Origin: Ilumatobacter sp.
GTDB lineage: Bacteria; Actinomycetota; Acidimicrobiia; Acidimicrobiales; Ilumatobacteraceae
DNA length: 64,000 nt
Assembly: GCA_018666235.1 (NCBI GenBank)
Contig: JABJAB010000071.1
Span: 37,552 to 101,551, forward strand
Direction of reading: 5' to 3'
Shown one piece after another: positions 15,556 to 23,766 of the stretch (positions within the stretch are counted from its first letter, which is position 1; every line of letters starts with the position of its first letter). A program made the position numbers and the translations under genes. Below the pieces are notes generated by a model. That model was not told the origin of the DNA. It saw only the letters and a program-made list of their open reading frames with translations, and did no database searches.

Positions 15556-16335
15556 ATGACCGAGATCCCCGAACATCTGCTCAAGCGGGCCCAGGCGGCC
15601 CGCGAGAAGTCAGCTGAACCTGCCGCCGAGCCGGCAGCAGAGCCGGCCGCCGCGCCTGCCGGCGATTCGCGTATTCCCGAAGCACTCCTCAAGCGCAGCC
15701 AGGCGGCCAAAGCGTCCAAGGCTGGCGGCGAAGCAGACGCAGCCGAAACCGGTGGTGGCGTTGCGCTTGCCGAGAAGGTCGGCGCCGTTGTCGCGGCGGC
15801 ACCCGCCGCTGCTGGCGTGCCCGTTGGTGGAGGCCCGGGGGGTCACACCCAGCGGCTCCTCACCGTCGTCAAGTCGGGCTCGATTCAAGACGTGAAGGCA
15901 ACACCCGTGGACAAGGTCCACACCTGGCCGCATCTGCTCGCAGCGGAGTTCGTTGCGGCGCTCGCCTGCACCGCATTTACGTTCATCTTCTCGATCTTTG
16001 TCAACGCACCGTTGCTCCAGCTCGCGAACACGAACGCCACGCCGAACCCGTCGAAGGCGCCCTGGTACTTCCTCGGTCTGCAGGAACTTCTCACGATGTT
16101 CCACCCGATGGTGGCTGGCGTGACACTGCCCGGCGTCGGCATCATTTTCTTGATCCTCACGCCGTATCTCGACCGCAACCCGTCGAACAAGCCCGAGGAT
16201 CGCAAGTTCGTCATCTCGATCATGACCGTGCACCTGATGTTCTGGGCCGTGCTCGTGATGATCGGTTCGTTCTTCCGTGGCCCCGGCTTCAACTTCGTGT
16301 TGCCATGGGTCGACGGCCTGTTCTTCGAGCTCTGA
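15556..16335 (+). CDS. cytochrome b C-terminal subunit (subunit IV-like)
   Basis: 259 residues. The first ~115 residues are an Ala/Pro-rich cytoplasmic extension containing IPEHLLKRAQAAR at the very start and IPEALLKRSQAAK again at about residue 40. Three membrane helices follow: EFVAALACTAFTFIFSIF, MVAGVTLPGVGIIFLIL and IMTVHLMFWAVLVMIGSFF. PNPSKAPWYFLGLQELL is the quinol-oxidation-site region, with APWY where mitochondrial proteins have PEWY. It completes the cytochrome b begun at 14677, in the b6/subunit IV arrangement. The extension is far longer than usual for subunit IV. Confidence 0.9.
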   Translation: MTEIPEHLLKRAQAAREKSAEPAAEPAAEPAAAPAGDSRIPEALLKRSQAAKASKAGGEADAAETGGGVALAEKVGAVVAAAPAAAGVPVGGGPGGHTQRLLTVVKSGSIQDVKATPVDKVHTWPHLLAAEFVAALACTAFTFIFSIFVNAPLLQLANTNATPNPSKAPWYFLGLQELLTMFHPMVAGVTLPGVGIIFLILTPYLDRNPSNKPEDRKFVISIMTVHLMFWAVLVMIGSFFRGPGFNFVLPWVDGLFFEL

Positions 16336-16411
16336 GTAGCTCGACCTCCATCCAAACGGCTCACTGAGACGAATAAAGAAGTAGTAGAGAGACAGCAAAG
16401 GAGTACCCCCC

Positions 16412-17308
16412 ATGAGTACCGCAGCAGTCATAACCATCGCCATCGGCGCCGTCGTCGTGCTCGGCGCCATTTCGTTCCTCACCCTCGCCCGTCGATCCGA
16501 CGTGCGCGGTGCAGGGGCGTTGTCCGGCGAAGCCGTCAAGCGTGACACAACGCGTCGGAACGAGGCCAAGAAGCAAGGCCGTATCGCCGCCGAAGAAGCA
16601 GCGACCCGCACGGCCGCCGACGCCGAAGCAGAGGGTGTCGAAGCCCGAACGCCGAGCAAAGAGCTGGTCAGCGTCGGTGCCGAGGACAACAGCCTCGTGC
16701 CGTGGACACCGCCGGACCCCGAGGCCATCGGTGTCTCGCGTCGGCAGTTCTTCAACCGCGCCACGGTCACTCTGATGAGCGCCGGAATTGGTGCCTTCGC
16801 TGCGGCGGCCTTCGTTGGCTTCCTCTGGCCGTCTGGTACCGGTGGTTTCGGCGGCGCCGTTGGCGTGGGCAAGCTCGGAGCCATCAAGGCCGGCATCAAG
16901 CAGGGCGGTGGATTCTTCTACGTGCCTGAGGCCAAGTCATGGATCACGGCCTATCCAGCCGAAGCTTTGCCAGCTGCCGAGACGATCTATCCGGAGAACG
17001 TCCTTGTTGCGATGCGCCAGGGAATCGTTGTCCTCAGCCAGAAGTGCCCGCACCTCGGCTGTCGAGTACCTGAATGTAAGACAAGCCAGTGGTTCGAGTG
17101 CCAGTGCCACGGTTCGCAATACAACCGGGTCGGCGAGAAGAAGGGCGGCCCCGCCCCGCGCGGCATGGACCGTTTCCCAGCGACCATTTCACCCACCGAG
17201 GACGTCACCATCGACACGGGTACGACCGTCACGGGTCCCGCGATCGGTGTGAACACCACCGGCCAAGAAGCAGAGGGCCCGCACTGCACGGGCGGAGACG
17301 AACACTGA
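16412..17308 (+). CDS. qcrA: Rieske 2Fe-2S protein of the bc complex
   Basis: 298 residues. The cluster is bound by box 1 CPHLGC (Cys212, His214, disulphide Cys217) and box 2 CQCHGS (Cys230, disulphide Cys232, His233). There is an N-terminal membrane helix (about 4-24), a charged cytoplasmic stretch, then a second helix (about 119-139) preceded by SRRQFFNRA, a twin-arginine-like signal suited to Tat export of the folded cluster domain. Moves electrons from quinol to cytochrome c. A clear AAGGAG precedes the ATG. The stop overlaps the next start (TGATG). Confidence 0.94.
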   Translation: MSTAAVITIAIGAVVVLGAISFLTLARRSDVRGAGALSGEAVKRDTTRRNEAKKQGRIAAEEAATRTAADAEAEGVEARTPSKELVSVGAEDNSLVPWTPPDPEAIGVSRRQFFNRATVTLMSAGIGAFAAAAFVGFLWPSGTGGFGGAVGVGKLGAIKAGIKQGGGFFYVPEAKSWITAYPAEALPAAETIYPENVLVAMRQGIVVLSQKCPHLGCRVPECKTSQWFECQCHGSQYNRVGEKKGGPAPRGMDRFPATISPTEDVTIDTGTTVTGPAIGVNTTGQEAEGPHCTGGDEH

Positions 17309-18426
17309 TGACGCCTGTCCTTTCCGCTGCGCTGTCGACTCCGGTGATGCTCGGCTCCACCACCACCAATATCGCTGTGCTCAGCGTCGTGATCATCGCC
17401 ATCGGATGGGTGGTGTACGGCATCTTCAATGTGGTCGCCGGCCGCAAGGAAGTCGGCTCGGAAATCGAGCTTGCTGCCAACCGCAAGGAGTACTACGACG
17501 ACGAGACCCTCGAAGGCTCTCGCCTCGAACGGGTCCAACTGTTCGGCGTGCTCTTGCTCGTCCTCATCGTGATCGGGCTCCCGGTTGTCTGGATCCTCGA
17601 GCCTGGTCGCCAAGAAGGCGCGGCGCTCGGCTGGAACAACCGTTATGCCAGCTGGGGTTCGCAGCTGTTCGCCCCGACTGCCGAGGGCGGCTTCAACTGC
17701 GCTGGGTGCCACGGTGGCATGGGCGCCGTCGGCGGCGAAGCGCCGTTCACCGTGACCGACCAGCTCACCGGTGAGATCACCGCAGTGAACTGGAAGGCTC
17801 CTGCCCTCAACACCATCTACTACCGGTTTGACGTAGACGAAGTTCGGTTCATTCTGAACTACGGCCGGCCGTTCTCACCGATGTCGCCGTGGGGACTCAT
17901 CGGCGGCGGTCCGATGAACACTCAGCAAATCGACAACGTGCTCGAGTATCTGAAATCGATCCAGCTGCCGCGCACCGAGTGTGGGCCTGGTGAGGTCGAA
18001 GCTGCTGATTTCTACGGTCAGGAACTCTGCCAGAGCGGCACGGTGCCGACGGATATCGCCGACGACATTCAGGCATCAATCGACGCCGCTGTCGCATCAG
18101 GCGAAGCAAGCAGCACTGGTGAAGCAATCTTCAACCTCGAGCTGGGCTCGGGCGCATACAGCTGCGCACGCTGCCACACGCAAGGTTGGAGCTACGGCGA
18201 TCCAGGCGAGACCGGTCAGGGCGCCTACGGGTGGAACCTCACCGGTGGCTCAACCAACAGCCATTTCAACAACGAGTCGGACATGATCGAGTTCATCAAG
18301 AACGGCTCCGAGTTCGGCAAGGTCTATGGCAACCAAGGCCAAGGCAGTGGACGTATGCCAGGATTCGGGGCATTGCTCACCGATGAGCAAATTGAAGCCG
18401 TCGTCGAATACGTACGGAGTTTGTGA
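17308..18426 (+). CDS. qcrC: dihaem membrane cytochrome c of the bc complex
   Basis: 372 residues. Two N-terminal membrane helices (about 21-42 and 77-97) are followed by two cytochrome c domains with haem motifs CAGCH (131-135) and CARCH (286-290). SPMSPWG and RMPGFGALL are candidate Met-ligand loops. The open frame extends upstream over the Rieske gene, but the ATG at 17308 gives the TGATG coupling. Two haems suit the cytochrome cc subunit of actinobacterial bcc complexes, although there the haem motifs lie in a shorter protein with a single C-terminal anchor. The end couples to 18423 by GTGA overlap. Confidence 0.9.
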   Translation: MTPVLSAALSTPVMLGSTTTNIAVLSVVIIAIGWVVYGIFNVVAGRKEVGSEIELAANRKEYYDDETLEGSRLERVQLFGVLLLVLIVIGLPVVWILEPGRQEGAALGWNNRYASWGSQLFAPTAEGGFNCAGCHGGMGAVGGEAPFTVTDQLTGEITAVNWKAPALNTIYYRFDVDEVRFILNYGRPFSPMSPWGLIGGGPMNTQQIDNVLEYLKSIQLPRTECGPGEVEAADFYGQELCQSGTVPTDIADDIQASIDAAVASGEASSTGEAIFNLELGSGAYSCARCHTQGWSYGDPGETGQGAYGWNLTGGSTNSHFNNESDMIEFIKNGSEFGKVYGNQGQGSGRMPGFGALLTDEQIEAVVEYVRSL

Positions 18427-19247
18427 GCAACATGTCGCTGTTGGCAATTGGATGGGAGCCAGAACTTCGCGGTTTGCTCACCGTCATCATGGGTGTCGTC
18501 GTGCTGATGGGCAGCATCTACATGATCTTGGCGACCAACATCGGGTCGCGCCTGTCGTTCTTGGTGACGCTCACCGGTCTGATGGGCTGGATGATGCTGA
18601 TGGGCCTGACCTGGTGGATTTACGGCATCGGTCTCAAGGGGCCTGAGCCGTCATGGGCCGCGATTCCCGGTCGGACCATCATTCAGGACGTGCCAGCACT
18701 GCGCTCAGCAGGTGCCCTCGAGTCGTTGCCGAATGGCTACGAAGACGCTGATCCGGGCGAACTGCACGAGCTCGTGGCCGAAGAGTTCCTCTCCGAGGGA
18801 TATATCCGGATCGACCAGGACAACCCGGCCTACGGCCAGGCACAGGCCGCGGCGAGCGAGTTCATCGAAGAAGATGGCGCGCTCACCGCCGGGCAGTACG
18901 AAGTCACCGATGTGTTCGATGTTGGCGGCGAGCGCTATCCGCTCATTGCGAACAACGAATCGCTCGACTTCGTGGCGTTCTTCCACACGCCGCACTACAC
19001 CGTGGTCGAAGTCTCCCCGTTGGTGCCGGTGCGGACCGAGCCCGGTCGAGCGCCCGCTACGGCCGAGATCGACGACGAGGCGCAGAAGCAGTACGTGTAC
19101 ATGGTTCGCGATCTCGGTGCCAAACGTCAACCGGCTGTGGTCCTCACCATCGGCGGCGGCGCGATCTTCCTCGCACTGTGCTACCTCCTGCATCGCCGTG
19201 AGCGAATCTTGAAGCACAACCTCTCCTCCGCAGTCGCGACGGCCTGA
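18423..19247 (+). CDS. membrane protein of the bc-complex operon, family unknown
   Basis: 274 residues from a GTG overlapping the previous stop (GTGA); an ATG nine bases on is the alternative. Two N-terminal helices (about 18-38 and 44-68), a large acidic extracytoplasmic domain (about 75-235) and a final helix (QPAVVLTIGGGAIFLALCYLL) before a basic tail. No haem, cluster or catalytic motif is seen. FFHTPHYTVVEVSPLVP is the most distinctive stretch. Its place between the cytochrome c and nuoA genes, with tight spacing on both sides, suggests a structural subunit of the complex or of a supercomplex with complex I. Confidence 0.75.
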   Translation: MSNMSLLAIGWEPELRGLLTVIMGVVVLMGSIYMILATNIGSRLSFLVTLTGLMGWMMLMGLTWWIYGIGLKGPEPSWAAIPGRTIIQDVPALRSAGALESLPNGYEDADPGELHELVAEEFLSEGYIRIDQDNPAYGQAQAAASEFIEEDGALTAGQYEVTDVFDVGGERYPLIANNESLDFVAFFHTPHYTVVEVSPLVPVRTEPGRAPATAEIDDEAQKQYVYMVRDLGAKRQPAVVLTIGGGAIFLALCYLLHRRERILKHNLSSAVATA

Positions 19248-19250
19248 CCC

Positions 19251-19739
19251 ATGGGGCAGTACCTACCCGTCGTGATGCTGATGATCCTGGCGATCATCTT
19301 TGGGGGGCTGAGCTTCACGGCATCGCGTCTCCTTGCACCGCGTCGGCCCTCGACGGCCAAAGAGGCGCCGTACGAGTGCGGCATTGTGCCGACACGTGAG
19401 CCCCCAGAGCGCTTCCCGGTCAGCTTCTACATCGTTGCGATGTTGTTCATCATGTTCGACATCGAAATCATCTTCGTGTACCCGTATGCGGTCAACCGTG
19501 ACGGTCTCGGGTACTACGGCTTCTGGGCGATCCTCGCGTTCTCGGTGATCTTCTTCCTCACCTTCGTGTACGAAGTGGCCCGGGGCGGCCTCGACTGGGG
19601 CCCAATCCAGAAGTACCGCAGTCTCGAGGCTGACGCCGCCATGGTGTCGCCCGAACGCACGGCCGCTTCGACGATCCGTCGGGTCGGTGCCGAGGGACGA
19701 CTTCCCGATGGCGACAGCTCCGGCATCGAAGCCGCGTAA
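19251..19739 (+). CDS. nuoA: NADH-quinone oxidoreductase subunit A
   Basis: 162 residues, three membrane helices. EAPYECGIVPTREPPERFPVSFYIVAMLFIMFDIEI is the NuoA signature region: the conserved Cys lies in the loop that reports the active/deactive state in complex I, and FDIEIIFVYP starts helix 2. The C-terminal ~45 residues after RGGLDW are a polar extension (SLEADAAMVSPERT...) not found in short NuoA proteins. First gene of the nuo set, three bases after the preceding stop, so probably transcribed with the bc-complex genes. Confidence 0.95.
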   Translation: MGQYLPVVMLMILAIIFGGLSFTASRLLAPRRPSTAKEAPYECGIVPTREPPERFPVSFYIVAMLFIMFDIEIIFVYPYAVNRDGLGYYGFWAILAFSVIFFLTFVYEVARGGLDWGPIQKYRSLEADAAMVSPERTAASTIRRVGAEGRLPDGDSSGIEAA

Positions 19740-19809
19740 CCTCCCCATAGCAGACCCAGGGACTCACCAGACCCTGACATCCAGCCGCACTTCGTAAGGG
19801 AATCACAAC

Positions 19810-20394
19810 ATGGGCATCGTCAACGATGTGCTCGACGATGGACTCGGCGGGCTCACACACAACGTCATCACCGGCAAGGTCGAAGACCTGGTCAATTGGT
19901 CGCGCTCACGCTCGTCGTGGCCGGCCTCTTTCGGGCTGGCTTGCTGCGCAATCGAGATGATGGCCACGGGAGCCGCGCACTACGACATTTCGCGCTTTGG
20001 CATGGAAGTGTTCCGCGCGTCGCCGCGTCAGGCCGACATTATGATCGTCGCCGGACGCGTGAGCCAGAAGATGGCACCGGTGCTCCGTCAGGTGTACGAC
20101 CAGATGATGGAGCCCAAGTGGGTCATCTCGATGGGCGTCTGCGCGAGCTCGGGTGGCATGTTCAACAATTACGCCATCGTGCAAGGCGTCGACCAGATCG
20201 TTCCGGTCGATGTCTATGCCCCGGGTTGCCCGCCGACGCCAGAAACGCTGATCCACGCGATCGAGACACTGCATGGGCTGATCGAGACCAACGAGATCAT
20301 GAAGCGCCGTGCCGAGACCGGTGCCGGCGCCAACGTGCACGTGGAACACATCGAAGGTGGCACCACGCCCGTCCTGCTCGGAGTCAAGGGATGA
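19810..20394 (+). CDS. nuoB: NADH-quinone oxidoreductase subunit B
   Basis: 194 residues. Carries cluster N2, which passes electrons to quinone. Ligands are visible as the tandem Cys in LACCAIEMM, Cys in MGVCASSGGMFNNY, and Cys in VDVYAPGCPPTPE. A 70-base gap precedes it, the largest break between the early nuo genes, with AAGGGAAT as Shine-Dalgarno. ATGA overlap with nuoC. The C-terminal HVEHIEGGTTPVLLGVKG is an ordinary tail for actinobacterial NuoB. Confidence 0.96.
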   Translation: MGIVNDVLDDGLGGLTHNVITGKVEDLVNWSRSRSSWPASFGLACCAIEMMATGAAHYDISRFGMEVFRASPRQADIMIVAGRVSQKMAPVLRQVYDQMMEPKWVISMGVCASSGGMFNNYAIVQGVDQIVPVDVYAPGCPPTPETLIHAIETLHGLIETNEIMKRRAETGAGANVHVEHIEGGTTPVLLGVKG

Positions 20395-20912
20395 GCGACG
20401 ATCAGACCGCCGCCGAGACTCCTGACGCGGCGGAGGATGCAACGCCCATGATCCACGGCTGCCCGGTCAGTGACTCCCTCGGCCAAGAAGTCATCCACGC
20501 GTCCGTCGAGCAGTATCTCGACGTCGTCAAGGCGCTCGACGACGAGGGCTACACGATGTGCGTCGATCTCTGTGGCGTCGACTACCTCGACTTCATGGGG
20601 CGATCGCTGCCCGACGGCATCGGCGCGGAGCGCTTCGAAGTGGTCGTCAACCTGCTTGACCTCAGCAATCGTCGACGCACTCGCATCCGCGTGCAGGTGC
20701 CCGAGGCTGCGCCGGTCGTGGCTTCGTTGTTCGATCTGTACCCCGGCACTGAAGCCATGGAACGCGAGTGCTTCGACATGTTCGGCATCGAGTTTGCCGA
20801 TCATCCGGACCTCACGCGCATCCTCATGCCCGAGGACTGGGACGGGCACCCGCTGCGCAAGGACTATGAAGTGGGCCGCATCCCGGTTCAGTTCAAGGGA
20901 GCGAACGCCTGA
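20391..20912 (+). CDS. nuoC: NADH-quinone oxidoreductase subunit C
   Basis: 173 residues, peripheral arm subunit of 30-kDa type. Seen: MCVDLCGVDYLD, FEVVVNLLDLSNRRRTRIRVQVP, and the family signature ERECFDMFGIEFADHPDLTRILMPEDWDGHPLRKDY. The frame remains open far upstream over nuoB, but the ATG at 20391 overlaps the nuoB stop (ATGA) and gives a normal length. Ends TGATG into nuoD. A separate nuoC, not fused with nuoD, fits actinobacterial complex I. Confidence 0.95.
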   Translation: MSDDQTAAETPDAAEDATPMIHGCPVSDSLGQEVIHASVEQYLDVVKALDDEGYTMCVDLCGVDYLDFMGRSLPDGIGAERFEVVVNLLDLSNRRRTRIRVQVPEAAPVVASLFDLYPGTEAMERECFDMFGIEFADHPDLTRILMPEDWDGHPLRKDYEVGRIPVQFKGANA

Positions 20913-22369
20913 TGAGCATCACCGACGACGCTGAGACAGCCACGAACTCCGACGAGCTCACGCCAACGACGTTGACCGGAGCCGAAGTTGCCGCCGCCGG
21001 TATCGACCTCGCCGTCGAGACACCAGACCCCGGCACGAACTATCACCTGTTCGTTGCCGGCACCGACGAAGGGGCGCAAACCCTCAAGCCCCGCAGCCAA
21101 ACCACTGCGCGTGAGCTCATGCGCGAGGTCGGTTCCGTCCTGCGCATGAGCGAGGCCGAAGCCGCCAACCTCGGCGAGCTTCCCGAGGACCCCGAAGAAG
21201 ATCAGACGATGATCATCAACATGGGTCCCCAGCACCCATCGACGCACGGCGTGCTCCGGTTGATGCTCGAATTACAGGGCGAGACCGTTCTGCGATGCAA
21301 GCCGATCATCGGCTACCTCCACACCGGCATGGAGAAGACCGGCGAGCAGCTCACCTACATGCAGGGCGGGACGAACGTCACGCGCATGGACTACTTGAGC
21401 CCGCTCAACAACGAGCTTGTGTTCTCGATGGCGACCGAAAAATTGCTCGGAATCGACGGCGACATTCCCGAGCGAGCCGTGTGGATTCGCATGCTGCTGT
21501 CTGAGCTCAACCGCATGTCGAGCCATCTGCTGTTCATGGCGACCAACGGGATGGACCTCGGCGCCGTATCGATGATGATTTACGGCTGGCGTGAGCGCGA
21601 AGAGGTGTTGCGGTTCTTCCAAGAGGTCACTGGCCTCCGCATGAATCACAACTACATCCGTCCGGGTGGCCTCGCAGCCGATCTTCCGGCCGGTTGGCGT
21701 GATGGCGTCCTGCGAATTCTCGATCTCCTGCCGCCTCGTCTCGATGAGTACGACACGTTGATGACCGGTCAGCCGATCTGGCGGGAACGTCTGCAAGGCG
21801 TCGGTGTCATCACGCCGAGCGAAGCGCTTGCACTCGGGGCAACCGGGCCCATCTTGCGTTCCACCGGTGTCGAGTGGGACCTCCGCCGCGATCAGCCGTA
21901 CATGCACTACGACGAACTCGACTTCGACGTCGTCGTCGGCTCGTACGGCGATGCATTCGACCGGTACGCAATCCGGCTCGCCGAGATCCGTGAGTCGATG
22001 GAACTGGTCCGCCAGATTGTCGAGCGCATCCCGGAGGGCGACTACCGGATTCAGAACAAGAAGGTGACCCCGCCGCCGCGGGCTCGGATCGACGAGTCGA
22101 TGGAAGCGCTCATTCACCACTTCAAGATCTTCACCGAGGGCTTCAAAGTGCCCGAGGGCGAGGTGTACGTCGCGCTCGAGAGCCCGCGCGGTGAGCTGGG
22201 CTGCTACATCGCGTCCGACGGTGGACCAAACCCGTATCGCATTCACATGCGCGATTCGTCGTTCGTCAACATCCAGTGCCTGCCGCACATGATGCGCGGC
22301 GGACTGGTCGCCGATGCGGTGGCCATCATCTCCTCGGTTGATCCGGTGCTCGGCGGCGTCGACCGATGA
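20912..22369 (+). CDS. nuoD: NADH-quinone oxidoreductase subunit D
   Basis: 485 residues, 49-kDa subunit that forms the quinone pocket with NuoB. The catalytic core starts only at MGPQHPSTHGVLRL (about residue 104). Further marks are GYLHTGMEK, YLSPLNNEL, RMNHNYIRPGG and the C-terminal DPVLGGVDR. The roughly 100-residue N-terminal extension (Thr/Ala/Glu-rich, with a YHLFVAGTDEGAQTL stretch) is longer than in most NuoD proteins and is supported by the TGATG junction with nuoC. The end of this gene is partly duplicated just downstream (see the repeat at 22354). Confidence 0.95.
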   Translation: MSITDDAETATNSDELTPTTLTGAEVAAAGIDLAVETPDPGTNYHLFVAGTDEGAQTLKPRSQTTARELMREVGSVLRMSEAEAANLGELPEDPEEDQTMIINMGPQHPSTHGVLRLMLELQGETVLRCKPIIGYLHTGMEKTGEQLTYMQGGTNVTRMDYLSPLNNELVFSMATEKLLGIDGDIPERAVWIRMLLSELNRMSSHLLFMATNGMDLGAVSMMIYGWREREEVLRFFQEVTGLRMNHNYIRPGGLAADLPAGWRDGVLRILDLLPPRLDEYDTLMTGQPIWRERLQGVGVITPSEALALGATGPILRSTGVEWDLRRDQPYMHYDELDFDVVVGSYGDAFDRYAIRLAEIRESMELVRQIVERIPEGDYRIQNKKVTPPPRARIDESMEALIHHFKIFTEGFKVPEGEVYVALESPRGELGCYIASDGGPNPYRIHMRDSSFVNIQCLPHMMRGGLVADAVAIISSVDPVLGGVDR

Positions 22370-22422
22370 AGCACGTCATGTTTGCCGCGCGGATGGTCCT
22401 GAAAGTCGGCGTCGACCGATGA
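22354..22422 (+). repeat. 16-bp direct repeat of the nuoD stop region
   Basis: CGGCGTCGACCGATGA occurs at 22354-22369, ending in the nuoD stop, and again at 22407-22422, overlapping the ATG of the lipoprotein gene. Between them lies a 14-codon frame (ATG 22378, MFAARMVLKVGVDR) that ends with the same VDR-stop as nuoD. It looks like a duplication at the point where the lipoprotein gene entered the operon. Confidence 0.75.
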
Positions 22423-23141
22423 CACCCCGTTCCGTTGCTCGGGGCACGGCCGCGCTCGTCGCGCTGGTCGTGTTCGGTGCTGCCTGCTCGGCTGGCGATG
22501 ATGTCGCTGGGGTCAGCGTTCTCACCGACACCGCCGACACTGGATCTGCCAACTCCGCCGTCGTGGAGACCGCTGTGCCAGCGCCGACCGACATCGAATC
22601 AGCCGACACCGAATCAGCCGACACCGAATCAGCCGACACCGAATCAGCCGACATCGAACCAGCCGCCACCGACGGGTTCGTGTTCACCGCGCCGACTGAT
22701 GACTACGTCATCACATTCCCTGGCGAGCCATTGCCGACGCCGCTCGCCGTTCCACTGCCCACAGGCCAGGTCGCCGCCGAGGCGTTCATTTATGAAGATG
22801 GCGTCGATGCGGCATACTTCACCTCGGTGTTCGACTATCCCGAAGGTTCGATCGACAGTGATCCCGAAGTTGCGCTCCTCACGGCACGCGACGGTGCTGT
22901 CGCGAACGTCGGTGGGACCCTTGTTGACTCCCAGTTTGTGGAGAGCAATGGAGTGCCTGGCGTCGCATTCGCCTTCGAGGTCGTCGACGGTGCAGATTCC
23001 GGCGACGGCAACGCCCTCGTTTTCGTCGATGGACTTCGCCTGTACCAATCGTTCGCCCTCGGATTCTCGGGGCAGACCGAGCAATTCCAGGCGTTCCTCG
23101 ACACGTTTATGTTCACCGCCGACCAAGCAGGAGACAGCTGA
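22419..23141 (+). CDS. lipoprotein gene inserted between nuoD and nuoE
   Basis: 240 residues. Signal with lipobox FGAAC (Cys23), then a Thr/Asp/Glu/Ala linker containing five 5-residue repeats (ESADT type, about residues 58-82), and a folded C-terminal domain of about 155 residues (FTAPTDDYVITFPGEPLP onward, ending FLDTFMFTADQ). No complex I subunit looks like this. It is nevertheless in register with the operon: the start overlaps a small duplicated ORF (ATGA) and the stop overlaps nuoE (TGATG). A cell-surface or stress role is possible; function unknown. The longer frame from 22314 overlaps nuoD and is not preferred. Confidence 0.8.
   Translation: MTPRSVARGTAALVALVVFGAACSAGDDVAGVSVLTDTADTGSANSAVVETAVPAPTDIESADTESADTESADTESADIEPAATDGFVFTAPTDDYVITFPGEPLPTPLAVPLPTGQVAAEAFIYEDGVDAAYFTSVFDYPEGSIDSDPEVALLTARDGAVANVGGTLVDSQFVESNGVPGVAFAFEVVDGADSGDGNALVFVDGLRLYQSFALGFSGQTEQFQAFLDTFMFTADQAGDS
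22590..22664 (+). repeat. five in-frame 15-bp tandem repeats in the lipoprotein linker
   Basis: Five consecutive 15-base units of the form GACACCGAATCAGCC, the first and last with single changes, encode repeated DTESA. Multiples of three keep the frame, so the surface linker length can vary by slippage. Confidence 0.9.
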
Positions 23142-23764
23142 TGAGCCGTCTGTCCGATCACAACGTGGTGCTGGCCAAGGAGATCATCAGCCGCTACCCG
23201 AAGCAGAAGTCGGCGCTGATCCCGCTCGTGCACCTCAGCCAAGAGCAGAACGGCTACGTCACCGACGACGCAATGCGGCACATCGCTGAACTCGTCAACG
23301 TCACGCCAGCCGAAGTGCTCGGCACGGCATCGTTCTACGAGATGTTCAAGTTCGAACCCGTCGGCAAGTACGTCGTCAACGTGTGCACGACGCTGTCGTG
23401 TGCGCTGCTCGGCGCCGGAGAGTTGCTCCACCACGCCGAAGAGAAGCTCGGAGTGAAGGCAGGTGGCACCACCGCCGACGGCCTCATCACGCTCGAACCG
23501 GCTGAGTGTCAGGCCGCCTGCACCGAGGCACCTTGCCTCCAGGTCAACTATCGCCACAAGTACCGAGTCACGCACGCCGACTTCGATGAGATGATCGACG
23601 ATTTGCGCGCGGGCAAGCTCGATGGCGAGGTGCCACCCCACGGCACGCTCGGCACGCAGCGCCAGCACATCCCCGACGACAAGGGCGTTGGCGCCGTTCA
23701 CCCGGACGACGTCACGGGCGGTCCCGCCTGGATTCCGGCCCCTGTTCCGGAAGAGAGCAACTGA
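23141..23764 (+). CDS. nuoE: NADH-quinone oxidoreductase subunit E
   Basis: 207 residues, thioredoxin-fold subunit binding the [2Fe-2S] cluster N1a. Ligands: VCTTLSCALLG supplies Cys-x4-Cys, and PAECQAACTEAPCLQVN the second pair. LIPLVHLSQEQNGYV and ASFYEMFKFEP are standard family blocks. The C-terminal ~50 residues (DKGVGAVHPDDVTGGPAW...) are a polar tail. Starts inside the lipoprotein stop (TGATG), and two bases separate its stop from nuoF. Confidence 0.95.
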   Translation: MSRLSDHNVVLAKEIISRYPKQKSALIPLVHLSQEQNGYVTDDAMRHIAELVNVTPAEVLGTASFYEMFKFEPVGKYVVNVCTTLSCALLGAGELLHHAEEKLGVKAGGTTADGLITLEPAECQAACTEAPCLQVNYRHKYRVTHADFDEMIDDLRAGKLDGEVPPHGTLGTQRQHIPDDKGVGAVHPDDVTGGPAWIPAPVPEESN

Positions 23765-23766
23765 CG

